From CAZNPL01 sp964574815 (GTDB lineage Bacteria > Planctomycetota > Phycisphaerae > UBA1845): 64,000 bases of DNA. Made by a program: the position numbers and the translations under genes. The stretch is taken from positions 1-64,000 of the forward strand of contig CAZNPL010000005.1 in NCBI GenBank assembly GCA_964574815.1, written 5' to 3'. Shown piece after piece: positions 1 to 7,979 of the stretch. Below the pieces are notes generated by a model. The model ran no database searches. It saw only the letters and a list, made by a program, of their open reading frames with translations, and was not told where the DNA came from. Numbering within the stretch: the stretch's first letter is position 1; each line of letters starts with the position of its first letter.

Positions 1-319
1 GCACCCCCGGGCACCGCTCAACAAGGCATTATGGTACGCTTGTTTTGGGCCTAGATCCCTTCCATGTGTGCCGGCACCGCGGGCAATTCTTAGATGACCC
101 CTTCAGGGTCGGGGTGGTGAATGATGCCGGGGTCCGGTGGCGGCGCTGCGCTCTGCCACCGGCTACTTTAGGCCAGCCTTTCAGGCTGGAGGCATCTGGC
201 GGGTCGAACCCGCCCTACATGCCGTTTCAGGCTGGATTGGGCGGGCGGTCGGTCCTTGCGGTTGACACGTACGTGGCTTTGCTTGGGGCATCTGGCGGGT
301 CGAACCCGCGCTACATGCC
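1..319. other. Non-coding, repeat-bearing spacer
   Basis: No reading frame here has a convincing start, ribosome binding site or protein-like composition. The stretch carries two copies of a 33-base repeat built round a palindrome (listed separately) and a shorter TTTCAGGCTGGA direct repeat at about 179-190 and 225-236. It lies downstream of the minus-strand dprA cluster. Confidence 0.6.
191..319. repeat. Two 33-base repeats with a GGCGGGT-CGA-ACCCGCC palindrome
   Basis: Copies lie at 191-223 and 287-319 and differ by one base. Each holds a 17-base palindrome (198-214 perfect; 294-310 with one end mismatch) followed by CTACATGCC. Related palindromes recur at 29725-29741 and 29779-29795. This is a dispersed, REP-like family confined to spacers in this window. 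Confidence 0.8.
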
Positions 320-913
320 TCACTCCCGTGAGAACCCCAGAGCCGCGTCGATTGTGTTCTTCAGTTGAGCATGCTCGACGGGCGGGCACAGGTTCTTGAT
401 TGGATTGAGCCCGACGGTTTTTTGTTTGCCGAAGGCCTGGTTAATTTGCGTCGTCGGTAGGACGTAGAACTCCCACGCGCCCAGGTCGATTACGCGCAGG
501 TGTGCATTCGCTCTGTCCTGCTCGGTAAACACGCAGAAGACGTAACAGTCTGCGGACCGGGTTGGGCTCTCGATCCAGGTGTTCGTATCGTGATCCCATC
601 CTCGGCTCTCTCGGATGTTGAAGATGATCTTCGAGGGCGCAGTTTGCGACCAGCTTTGGCAGTACGCACCGGACTTGACTTCGATCTTCTTGCCTCGATA
701 CCGCAGATCAACCAGATCCCACTCGCGCCGGGGGCTGTCGGTGACGCCGAGCGTCGCCCCAACAATAAACTCGGCAAACACGCCTCGCTCAGCGTTGCTG
801 AGGACGTTTGAAAAGGCCCACGACCAGAAGTCGACGAGGGCCGTGTCCGGCAAGCCTGGGATGGGCGTAGCGGGGTCGAGGCGTTTGGGAGGGTTGGACA
901 TACTCCACCTCAT
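320..913 (-). CDS. PD-(D/E)XK-like nuclease domain protein (hypothetical)
   Basis: A 197-residue protein of uncertain role with a plausible restriction-endonuclease-like core: Glu48 in the segment FAEFIVGATLG, Asp66 in REWDLVDLRY and E78-V-K80 in KKIEVKSG. That E...D...ExK order with intervening beta strands is typical of the PD-(D/E)XK fold. Substrate cannot be inferred. The ATG overlaps the stop of the upstream Nudix gene as ATGA, which suggests translational coupling. A second ATG at 901 sits just behind AGGTGGAG and could be the true start, giving 193 residues. It is the last gene of a dprA-Nudix-nuclease cluster. Confidence 0.65.
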   Translation of the reverse strand: MRWSMSNPPKRLDPATPIPGLPDTALVDFWSWAFSNVLSNAERGVFAEFIVGATLGVTDSPRREWDLVDLRYRGKKIEVKSGAYCQSWSQTAPSKIIFNIRESRGWDHDTNTWIESPTRSADCYVFCVFTEQDRANAHLRVIDLGAWEFYVLPTTQINQAFGKQKTVGLNPIKNLCPPVEHAQLKNTIDAALGFSRE

Positions 914-1377
914 GGGGGGCTGATTCGCAGGGAGTCGGCTGTTGGGCCTCCTGGGATGATGACTTCGGCGATCTCGGTGAGGGCGCGTTTCTGGCCCTGC
1001 CAGTGGAAACGGTTCATGGCTTCGTTGTCATCCAGCCATTCGAAATCGTCGTGTTCGTAGTTGAGGATGGGGTCGGTGTTGTCTTTGACGCGGACGGCGA
1101 AGGAGGCGCACAGGTGGATCTCGTCGGACCGGGCGACGTAGAAGGCGTTGGGGGTTTCCAGTTGGTGCCATGTGAGGACTTCGAGCTGCGTCTCTTCCTG
1201 AAGTTCGCGGACCGCGGCCTGGATTGCGGTTTCGGCGTCTTTGATGTGGCCTCTTACGGCCTGCCATGTGCCGCCGAGGCGGCGTTCGGCGCTGCGGCGG
1301 AGCAGCAGATGCTCGGGGCCTTTGGGTGTGATGCGGTAGACGTAGACGTCGATGATGCGGCTGACGATTTCGGGCAT
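910..1377 (-). CDS. Nudix hydrolase
   Basis: A 155-residue Nudix family pyrophosphohydrolase, a family that cleaves nucleoside diphosphates linked to another group. The Nudix box runs from about residue 43 to 65: Gly43, Glu49, Arg57-Glu58 and Glu61-Glu62 follow the Gx5Ex7REUxEE pattern, with the usual late Gly replaced. Length and the N-terminal VYVYRI strand resemble the dihydroneopterin triphosphate pyrophosphatase (NudB) group, but substrate cannot be settled from sequence. The gene starts 6 bases after the dprA stop and overlaps the next gene by 4 bases, so the three are probably one transcript. Confidence 0.85.
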   Translation of the reverse strand: MPEIVSRIIDVYVYRITPKGPEHLLLRRSAERRLGGTWQAVRGHIKDAETAIQAAVRELQEETQLEVLTWHQLETPNAFYVARSDEIHLCASFAVRVKDNTDPILNYEHDDFEWLDDNEAMNRFHWQGQKRALTEIAEVIIPGGPTADSLRISPP

Positions 1378-1383
1378 TGGTGG

Positions 1384-2532
1384 TTAACCTTTTGGGCGGC
1401 GTTTGAAGAGGTTGCCCGGCAACTGGACGATCAGGCTCTTCATCTGGAGCTTGGTCAGCGCTGAGGCTACTGCGGCCGGCGAGAGGCCGGATTCGTCGCA
1501 GATGGTCTCCAGAGGCGTGGGCTCGTGGCCGATGTGCCGCAGGATGGCGGTTTCCGCTTCGTCGAGTCTGGGCGTTGCTTGCGGCTCCCCGTCGCCGGCG
1601 GGCGGCGGCGATTCGCCTCGGATGAGGCTGCCGACCTGGCCTAGTTCGTCGAGGATGTCGTCGAGGCACATGACGAGCTTGGCGGAGCCGTCGCGGATGA
1701 GGCTGTTGGTGCCGAAGGCGTAGGGGTTGGTCAGCAGGCCCGGGAGGGCGAAGGCCTCGCGATCGTAATCGGCGGCGAGGCGGGCGGAGATCAGGGCGCC
1801 GCTTCGTTTGCCGGCCTCGATGATGAGGACGCCGAGCGACATTCCGACGATGATGCGATTGCGTGGGGGAAAGTTGTTGCCTTCGGGGGCGGTGTCCACG
1901 GGCAGCTCGGAGATGAGGGCGCCGTTTTGTTGGATTTGAGCGGCGAGGTCCTTGTGCTCGGGGGGATAGATGTGGGCGAGTCCGCAGCCCTGGACGGCGA
2001 TGGTGCGGCCTCCGGCGAAGAGGGCGCCGCGATGTCCGGCGGCGTCGGCGCCGCGGGCCATTCCGGAGATGACGGTGAAGCCGGACTGGGCGAGCAGAGC
2101 GCCGAAGCGTTCGGCCTGTTCAAGGCCGTAGCGGGAGCATCTTCGCGATCCGACGATGGCGAGCGCGAGGCGGTCGTCGGCGGTCAAGCGGCCTTTGATG
2201 TAGAGGCAGATTGGGGGATCGGCGATGTGTTTGAGGAGGCGGGGGTATTCGTCATCTTCGGGGCAGATGATGCGGGCGCCGATTTTGGCGGCGCGGTCGA
2301 TTTCGCGGTCGGCGTCGTCGTTGCGGGCGGCGTTGCGGATGGCGGCGGCGCGGGCGTGGCCGACGCCTTCGATACGCTCGAGCGCGGCGGTTGATGCGTC
2401 CAATACGGCGTCGACCGAGCCGAAGTGTTCGATCAGGTGGCGGACGCAGACCGGCCCGACGTTGGGGGCGCGTTGCAGGCTGAGGTATTTGCGTGCCACG
2501 GAAGACGCGACCGCGTCGACTTCCGCGCTCAT
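1384..2532 (-). CDS. dprA: DNA processing protein DprA/Smf
   Basis: A 382-residue DprA, the cytoplasmic protein that binds incoming single-stranded DNA during natural transformation and loads RecA. An N-terminal helix-hairpin-helix (IEGVGHARAAAIRN, about 54-67) is followed by the Rossmann-like core: VGSRRCSRYG (127-136), SGMARGADAAGH (156-167), GCGLAHIYPPEH (182-193) and PRNRIIVGMS (223-232). A DprA winged-helix tail lies at about 320-380. Full family length. The ATG at 2532 is preceded by AGGA at 8 bases. It leads the cluster with the Nudix and nuclease genes. No other competence gene is in the window. Confidence 0.95.
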   Translation of the reverse strand: MSAEVDAVASSVARKYLSLQRAPNVGPVCVRHLIEHFGSVDAVLDASTAALERIEGVGHARAAAIRNAARNDDADREIDRAAKIGARIICPEDDEYPRLLKHIADPPICLYIKGRLTADDRLALAIVGSRRCSRYGLEQAERFGALLAQSGFTVISGMARGADAAGHRGALFAGGRTIAVQGCGLAHIYPPEHKDLAAQIQQNGALISELPVDTAPEGNNFPPRNRIIVGMSLGVLIIEAGKRSGALISARLAADYDREAFALPGLLTNPYAFGTNSLIRDGSAKLVMCLDDILDELGQVGSLIRGESPPPAGDGEPQATPRLDEAETAILRHIGHEPTPLETICDESGLSPAAVASALTKLQMKSLIVQLPGNLFKRRPKG

Positions 2533-3429
2533 GGTTCGGTTCCTGTAGGGTTTGCTGAGCTGCTCGAGCGCAGTGGAATCTTTGGTGCACTGCTCACAAG
2601 CAGTGGCACACCGACCGCGCCGGTCCGACGGTGTTCGGTTCGGCTTGTGCGATTCTAGCAGGTGGGCGGGCTTGCGGAAGTGGTTGCCGGTTGGTTGCTC
2701 AGCCGGTCGGGTGTCGTTTTGGACGATGGATCGGCGGGAGCCTGGGGCTTACCGGCGGCTCGGCGGGGGCCTCGGCCTTCCTCGGCGCGCAACTCGCTGG
2801 CTCATTGCCCGTTATTGCAGGCGTCTCTTCGTCGGTCGGGGCTGTGTCAACTGCTGCTTCGATCTTTGTCCGAGTACGTGTCGTGATCCACATCTGCGGC
2901 TGGGGGGAGCCGGCCGGGCTCGTGGGGATCTTCCGGGTTTTGAGGGGTTTGTATTTCTGACGCCGAGGTCAATCCGAGCTATAATGGGATGTGCGTGTGG
3001 ATGCGCGGCTGCCCAGAGGCGCGACGGTACGCCGCGTGGTGGGATGCGAGTACAGCGAGCGAGTGGACAGTTGCCTCGGGTTATTTCAAGAGCGCCGTTA
3101 TAAGTTTCGAGGGGCCGGAGACCTCCCCGGCTGACGGGCCCGAGCAAGCAGTGCGTCGGCCGTCGGGTTCACGAAACGCCTTCCATAACGGACCGAGGGA
3201 CTTTGAAGCCTTATTCGTCCTATAACTCCTGAAGGCTTGCACTGAGGGTTGTCGGAGCGCCTGTTGCGTGTGGTGACAGGCCTGCATGGACGGAACGCCG
3301 AGACGAAATGTCAAGCGTTCCACGCTGTTGATGTTGATCTACAGCGACGCTCGAGTCGGCGATGGTCGAGAGGATCGGGCCGGGTTCGAATGGGTTGGAA
3401 AACGGATTTTCGTACGGAGAGTCGATTGA
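2533..3429. other. Spacer with a strong promoter and long leader
   Basis: About 900 bases between divergent genes. Several overlapping frames are open here, as expected at this GC content, but none has a ribosome binding site or recognisable protein character. The notable element is the plus-strand promoter at 2957-2985, some 440 bases upstream of the next start codon. The RNA from about 2992 could be a long 5' leader or an independent small RNA. A small hairpin GCCGG/CCGGC lies near 3114-3131. No T-rich terminator was found. Confidence 0.5.
2957..2985 (+). promoter_or_regulatory. Sigma-70-type promoter
   Basis: CTGACG (2957-2962), a 17-base spacer and a perfect TATAAT (2980-2985). Predicted transcription start is near 2992. 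The nearest plus-strand gene begins at 3430. The -35 hexamer is the same as in the promoter at 34792-34821. Confidence 0.6.
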
Positions 3430-4248
3430 ATGCATAGACAGGGGGACTCGGAGCATCCGGCACGCAGGAGCCTTGGAGGGGGAATTCTGGGCGGAATCTG
3501 CGCTATTGCCGTAACGGTGATGGCCTGCGGAGCGGAAAGTCATGCCAACGATGCGATCGCGATCGCGTCGATCGGATGGCCTTTCGACGCATCGTTGCCG
3601 GAGGCGTTAGAACCTCAAGAGCTGCTTTTACACGCACGTAATCGCTGCACCCGTGAGATTGCGGGTTATCAATGTACCTTCACAAAGTGGGAACGCCGGG
3701 ACGGGAAACTCGGCAAGCGGCAGAAGATCGATGTGGATTACCGGCAGACTCCTCGAAGAGTGTCGATGACTTGGCTCACGAACATCGACCGCGTGAAGCG
3801 GGCGGTTTACGAGGAGGGATGCAACCTGGGGTCCCGCGGCGAAGAGCGCGTCCGGGTCGAACCGAGCGGAATGCTCGCGCGGATCTTTGCAAAAGTGGTG
3901 GACATCCCGATCAGCGACGAGCGGATCCGCGACGCCAGCCGGTATCCGATCGATCAATTCGGCTGTCATGCGGTGCTCCAGCGGATCGTGGCCGAGAATG
4001 CCATGCTCGAGCAAAAGGGCATGCTCGACTGGCGCTACGAGGGCGACGGCTCCATTGACGGCCGGCCCACGATCGTCGTTGCGAGACATCTGCCCGTCGG
4101 GGCGCTCAATGGAACCTTGCCGCCGCGCCTGGTCGTGCACCTGGACGAGGCGTGGCTGATGCCGGTTGCGGTCTACTCCTATGCTGACCATGCCGAGCGG
4201 GTTCTGCTGGGCAGCTACGTCACAACACAGGTCGAGTTCGAGAAGTAG
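3430..4248 (+). CDS. DUF1571 family secreted protein
   Basis: A 272-residue exported protein of the planctomycete-rich DUF1571 family, thought to have a LolA/LppX-like fold; function unknown. A hydrophobic export segment lies at about 17-40 (GGILGGICAIAVTVMACG). The family core follows: ARNRCTREIAGYQCTFTKWERRDGK (split: ARNRCTREIAG then YQCTFTKWERRDGK), with the YxCTFxKxER motif, then a YRQTPRRVSMTW strand and a C-terminal LDEAWLMPVAVYSY strand. The ATG at 3430 is about 440 bases below a strong promoter. It is a single gene and ends well before the next one. Confidence 0.75.
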   Translation: MHRQGDSEHPARRSLGGGILGGICAIAVTVMACGAESHANDAIAIASIGWPFDASLPEALEPQELLLHARNRCTREIAGYQCTFTKWERRDGKLGKRQKIDVDYRQTPRRVSMTWLTNIDRVKRAVYEEGCNLGSRGEERVRVEPSGMLARIFAKVVDIPISDERIRDASRYPIDQFGCHAVLQRIVAENAMLEQKGMLDWRYEGDGSIDGRPTIVVARHLPVGALNGTLPPRLVVHLDEAWLMPVAVYSYADHAERVLLGSYVTTQVEFEK

Positions 4249-4687
4249 CGCGGGGCCGGGCGTCGTGACTCGTCGGGCCTTCCCGTGAGTGGTTGGCCGG
4301 TGGCCCCGCGACGACAGCCCCGTTTCGGCCAAGCCGGGCCGCGAAGTGCACGAACGCGCTCGATGCCTTCTGCCTGCCGTCATTGCCTGGCCTCTGCTTG
4401 CCGTGAGCGCGTATTCACGCGATAATCCGCACGTTTCTTACGTCAACTCCGCGCATCGAGTTGGGCCTCGATATATCGCTTTGCGCAGCGCGGCCTTTGG
4501 CCGCAACCAAAGCATAGGGACGGAGGGACAAAGGGACCCGCCTGAGGCGGGCACGCTCCGGGACGAAGGCAGGGCTCCTCCCGCAATACAAGTTGCTGAC
4601 AGCGCTGAAGTAATGTGTGCGCGATGATGAAAATCTTCGCGGGCGGAGAAGAAACTCGATGTTAGTAGTACAGAGAGAGGTGTGGCC
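4249..4687. other. Spacer with palindromic repeats
   Basis: No gene supported. It contains a CCCGCC-TGA-GGCGGG palindrome (4537-4551) of a type also seen at 15531-15545 and 21920-21936, and a CGGCC-TTT-GGCCG hairpin near 4489-4501. A GAGAGG ribosome binding site for the next gene closes the stretch. Confidence 0.55.
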
Positions 4688-6616
4688 ATGCTCCTTCCCA
4701 AACCGATCCGCAAGTGGGTCGCCGTTTTTCGCGGCGACGTGGCGCCGGTTCTGATCCTGCTTTCGGCGATGCTGGGCTTCTGGTTCGGCCTGACGCCGGG
4801 CTGGTACGGCATTCACGTGGGCTTGCTGGTGCTGGGGTTGATTTTGAACGTGCACATCGGCCTGTTCCTGTTGTTCGCGGGCATCGGCAAGGGGCTGGCG
4901 TTCGCGGCGGCGCCGGTTCTCTATCACAGCGGCATGTTCATGCAGGGCAACGCGTCGGCGTTGCTCGAGTGGCTGGGCGGGATACCGATCCTTGGCATGA
5001 CCGACACGGCCCGGTATTCGGTGGCGGGCGCGCTGCTGCTGGGGCCGGTGGTCGGGGCGCTGTGCGGGCTGGTTCTGATGCTGGCGGTCGGCCGTTTTCG
5101 GAGAACCTGGCTTCGGCTGCAGGAAGGTTCGGAGGCGTTTCGTCGCTGGCGCGAGCGGAAATGGATCAGGTTTTTGGACTGGTTCTTGGTCGGCAAGTCT
5201 GCTGACATACGCACCGTATTGCAGCGGCGGCCCAAGATTGTGCGGAAGGCGGGCATCGTCGTGGCGATTGTCATCCTGGTGGTCGCCGGTGCGGGCATGT
5301 ATGCGGTGCAGGGCGAGGCGTTGGCAGGCTACGCCCGGCAATCGCTTACCGGCGTCAACGGTGCCGAGGTGAACATCGACAGCTTGAACGTGGCGGTCTT
5401 CGGCGGGCGCGTGTCGGCGGAGGGGATTCAGGCAACCGACCCGGCGAGACCGACGCACAATCGTTTTGCGGCGTCGACGCTGACGGCGGACGTGAGCGTG
5501 TGGAGCCTGTTGACGGGCCGGTTGGTTATGGATGACGTGGAGCTGTCGGGCGTGGCGTTTGATCGGGAGCGCGAATCGCCGGGGGAGGTCATTGAGGCCC
5601 CGCCTTCGGAAGATGAGGTTGAGCCATTCGATCCATCGCGCTATGAACTGCCGATCAAGGATCTGGCCACTCTGGAATCTTACATCGCCAATGCGCGCAA
5701 GGTGCGTGATTGGCTTGTGAAGATTCGCGAATGGCTACCGGAACGCGACGAGGACGTCGAGGCGCCCAGGCCGGCCGAGCCGCCTGAGCGCTACCTGGAA
5801 TACCTGTACGCCCGGGCCCAGGTTTCGCCGGCGCCGAAGGTTGTCGTCCGCCGTCTTGTTCTCGACCCGGTCGAGATTGATATTGACCAGTTCGGCGCAA
5901 GCCGGGTGGAATGCCGAAATCTCAGCGACGCGCCGGAAGCCGCGGATCTGCCGGTGACCGTGGCTGTCAAGTCGAACAAGCATCCGTCGTCCATCACGAT
6001 CACGTCGCACTACGAGCGTGAAGGCGGCCAAGCCGAGGTCGAGGCCTCGTTTGAGCGGGTCGACCTGAAAGCACTTCAGCGTGCGTTGGAGGAGGACAAT
6101 CCGATCGTGTTTGAAGACGGGACCGCGTCGGCGGCGGTCACGGGCGTGGCGTCCCGGGAGCAGGTCGATCTGGTGATCAAGGTGAAGACCGAGGGCATGC
6201 AGGTCCGGTCCGCCGGCGGCGCACCGCTCGGTCTGGATCCGAAGGTCGCGGAAGAGGCGGTCAAGGCGCTCGAGGATTTCGAGACGACTCTTCGACTCGT
6301 CGGGCCGACGACGCGGCCTCGTCTGGTTTTCGATCGTGGCGCCATTGCCGAGCAGTTTCGCACGGCGCTGGTTGACGCGGGGAAGGCGGAGCTGGTTCGG
6401 CGCCTTGACGAAGAACTTGGCGATCAGTTGCCCGGCGGTGTGCCGGACGCCGGCTCGATTCTCGAGGACCCGGGCAAGGCGGCCAAGGATGCCCTGAAGG
6501 GACTCTCCGACGGCGACCTGCTCAAGAAGAAGGAGGGCGACAACAAGAATGAGAACGCAAAGGACGACATCCTCGGCGGCCTGAAGGATGCGTTGAAGAA
6601 GAAAAAGGACAAGTGA
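4688..6616 (+). CDS. Fused TIGR03546-like and TIGR03545-like membrane protein
   Basis: A 642-residue protein. Residues 1-160 form a multi-helix membrane domain (PVLILLSAMLGFWFGLTPGW, GLLVLGLILNVHIGLFLLFA, then a long hydrophobic stretch to about 145), like the small TIGR03546 family. After a basic linker, a single transmembrane helix at about 190-215 leads into a large extracytoplasmic region that resembles TIGR03545 (AsmA-like repeats such as VDIDSLNVAVFGGRVSAEGI, approximately). It ends in a Lys/Asp-rich tail. In other bacteria these families are usually adjacent separate genes, so this looks like a fusion. ATG 4688 is chosen over GTG 4682 because GAGAGG lies 7 bases upstream. Role unknown. 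Confidence 0.65.
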   Translation: MLLPKPIRKWVAVFRGDVAPVLILLSAMLGFWFGLTPGWYGIHVGLLVLGLILNVHIGLFLLFAGIGKGLAFAAAPVLYHSGMFMQGNASALLEWLGGIPILGMTDTARYSVAGALLLGPVVGALCGLVLMLAVGRFRRTWLRLQEGSEAFRRWRERKWIRFLDWFLVGKSADIRTVLQRRPKIVRKAGIVVAIVILVVAGAGMYAVQGEALAGYARQSLTGVNGAEVNIDSLNVAVFGGRVSAEGIQATDPARPTHNRFAASTLTADVSVWSLLTGRLVMDDVELSGVAFDRERESPGEVIEAPPSEDEVEPFDPSRYELPIKDLATLESYIANARKVRDWLVKIREWLPERDEDVEAPRPAEPPERYLEYLYARAQVSPAPKVVVRRLVLDPVEIDIDQFGASRVECRNLSDAPEAADLPVTVAVKSNKHPSSITITSHYEREGGQAEVEASFERVDLKALQRALEEDNPIVFEDGTASAAVTGVASREQVDLVIKVKTEGMQVRSAGGAPLGLDPKVAEEAVKALEDFETTLRLVGPTTRPRLVFDRGAIAEQFRTALVDAGKAELVRRLDEELGDQLPGGVPDAGSILEDPGKAAKDALKGLSDGDLLKKKEGDNKNENAKDDILGGLKDALKKKKDK

Positions 6617-6760
6617 GGACCCGTCCGAGCGCGGCGGACGAACAGGGTTGAGACGAACGGCTTCACACGCCCCGTTGGCCTTCGTCAGGCGCGGTGACGA
6701 GCGGCTTCGGGTTTCTGATCTGCGGGGTTTGCCCCGGGCATCTGCAAAGGAGTCAAAGCG

Positions 6761-7570
6761 ATGGAAGAGTTGACTGCACGAGTGACGGAGTTCGTGGAGA
6801 AGTACGGGCCGTTGGCGATCAAGGCGCTGTTGATCCTTCTCATCGGTTGGATCGTGAGCCGCATCCTCACATCGATTCTGCGTCGCGTGATGCGAAAGGC
6901 GAATCTCGATCCGATGCTCACGGCCTTTTTTGCCAATTTCGCCTACGCACTTCTGATGGTGCTGGTCGTCGTCTCGGCCATCCAGGCGCTCGAGGTGGCG
7001 ACTACGTCGTTCGTGGCGGTGCTAGGTGCCGCCGGGCTGGCCGTCGGATTCGCGCTACAGGGATCGTTATCGAACTTCGCGGCCGGGGTCATGCTGATTG
7101 TGTTTCGCCCGTTCAAGGCCGGAGATTACGTCGAGGCGGGCGGAATTGCCGGGTCGGTGGAGGAGATTCAGATCTTTGCGACGGTGATGCGGACGCCGGA
7201 CAACAAGCGCATCATCGTTCCCAATTCTGCGATCACGGGCGGCAACATTGTGAATTACTCAGCCAACGACACCCGCCGGATCGACTTGGTGTTCGGGATC
7301 GGATACGGCGACGACATCAAGAAGGCCAAGGAGGTTCTGACGAGTCTGGTGACTGCTGACGAGCGTGTTTTGAAGGACCCGGCCCCGGTCGTCGCCGTTC
7401 TGGAGCTGGGAGACAGCAGTGTGAACTTCGCGGTGCGCCCATGGGTCAAGACGGCGGACTACTGGGGCGTGTACTTCGATCTGACGGAGGCCGTCAAGAC
7501 GAAGTTCGATGCGGAGCAGATCAGCATTCCGTTCCCGCAGCGCGATATCCACGTGCACCAGGCGGCGTGA
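6761..7570 (+). CDS. mscS: Small-conductance mechanosensitive channel MscS
   Basis: A 269-residue inner-membrane channel that opens under membrane tension to release solutes in osmotic downshock. TM1 is at about 17-38, TM2 at 56-75, and the pore-lining TM3 at 83-112 with the Gly/Ala-rich LGAAGLAVGFALQGSLSNFA. The MscS beta domain follows (FKAGDYVE, then RTPDNKRIIVPNSAITGG and IVNYS), and the alpha/beta C-terminal cage ends at ISIPFPQRDIHVH. Length is close to E. coli MscS. AAAGGAG lies 8 bases before the ATG. Adjacent genes are also envelope proteins. Confidence 0.95.
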   Translation: MEELTARVTEFVEKYGPLAIKALLILLIGWIVSRILTSILRRVMRKANLDPMLTAFFANFAYALLMVLVVVSAIQALEVATTSFVAVLGAAGLAVGFALQGSLSNFAAGVMLIVFRPFKAGDYVEAGGIAGSVEEIQIFATVMRTPDNKRIIVPNSAITGGNIVNYSANDTRRIDLVFGIGYGDDIKKAKEVLTSLVTADERVLKDPAPVVAVLELGDSSVNFAVRPWVKTADYWGVYFDLTEAVKTKFDAEQISIPFPQRDIHVHQAA

Positions 7571-7601
7571 AGTTTCCGGGTGAACGGCCCGAGGTGTGTG
7601 C

Positions 7602-7629
7602 TTGACGCCCGATCGGGTTGGCCTATGAT
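7602..7629 (+). promoter_or_regulatory. Sigma-70-type promoter of the small lipoprotein gene
   Basis: TTGACG (7602-7607), a 16-base spacer and TATGAT (7624-7629), about 55 bases upstream of the ATG at 7684. Confidence 0.65.
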
Positions 7630-7683
7630 CCGGGCCGCACCGTCAGGGACGCGTTGGTTTTCTAGATGGGGAGTCAGACTGTC

Positions 7684-7908
7684 ATGAGAGTATTGAGACG
7701 GGCGGCGCAACGTAAGGTTTTGGCCGTTATTTGCTCGGCCGGGATGCTCTTCCAGTTCGGTTCGTGCAACTTTGGCGAGATCACGACGACGACCACAGCG
7801 ACGCTGAATGGCCGGGAGGTCATTCTCGACCTTCTCCGTAACGCGATCATCACGCCAATTGACGCATTCCTGGTCCAGGCAGTGAACGAGCTGTTGGAAG
7901 ACGAGTAG
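7684..7908 (+). CDS. Small exported lipoprotein-like protein
   Basis: A 74-residue protein with a basic N-terminus, a hydrophobic segment (KVLAVICSAGMLFQF) and Cys in GSCNFG, so probably a lipoprotein or a cleaved signal peptide. The short mature part contains a Thr run (ITTTTTATLNG) and the acidic tail VNELLEDE. ATG 7684 is preferred, with GGGGAG 10 bases upstream; an in-frame ATG at 7666 is an alternative. It has its own promoter. I do not recognise a function. Confidence 0.65.
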   Translation: MRVLRRAAQRKVLAVICSAGMLFQFGSCNFGEITTTTTATLNGREVILDLLRNAIITPIDAFLVQAVNELLEDE

Positions 7909-7979
7909 GCGGCGGGCGCCGGACAGGGAGACGAACAGGTTCTAAGCGCCGGATGCGGCGGCGGCTCGGGGGCCAAGAC

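Noticed and set aside
191..319. Direct repeats suggestive of a CRISPR array
   Set aside because: Only two copies, each a palindrome, with a 63-base interval and no cas genes.
2552..3103. Open frames of 60-180 codons in the spacer after dprA
   Set aside because: Composition is Gly/Ala/Arg/Ser-rich in all frames; no ribosome binding site or recognisable domain.
3378..3400. GGGTTCGAATGGGTT resembling a tRNA T-arm
   Set aside because: No acceptor, D or anticodon arm can be formed around it.
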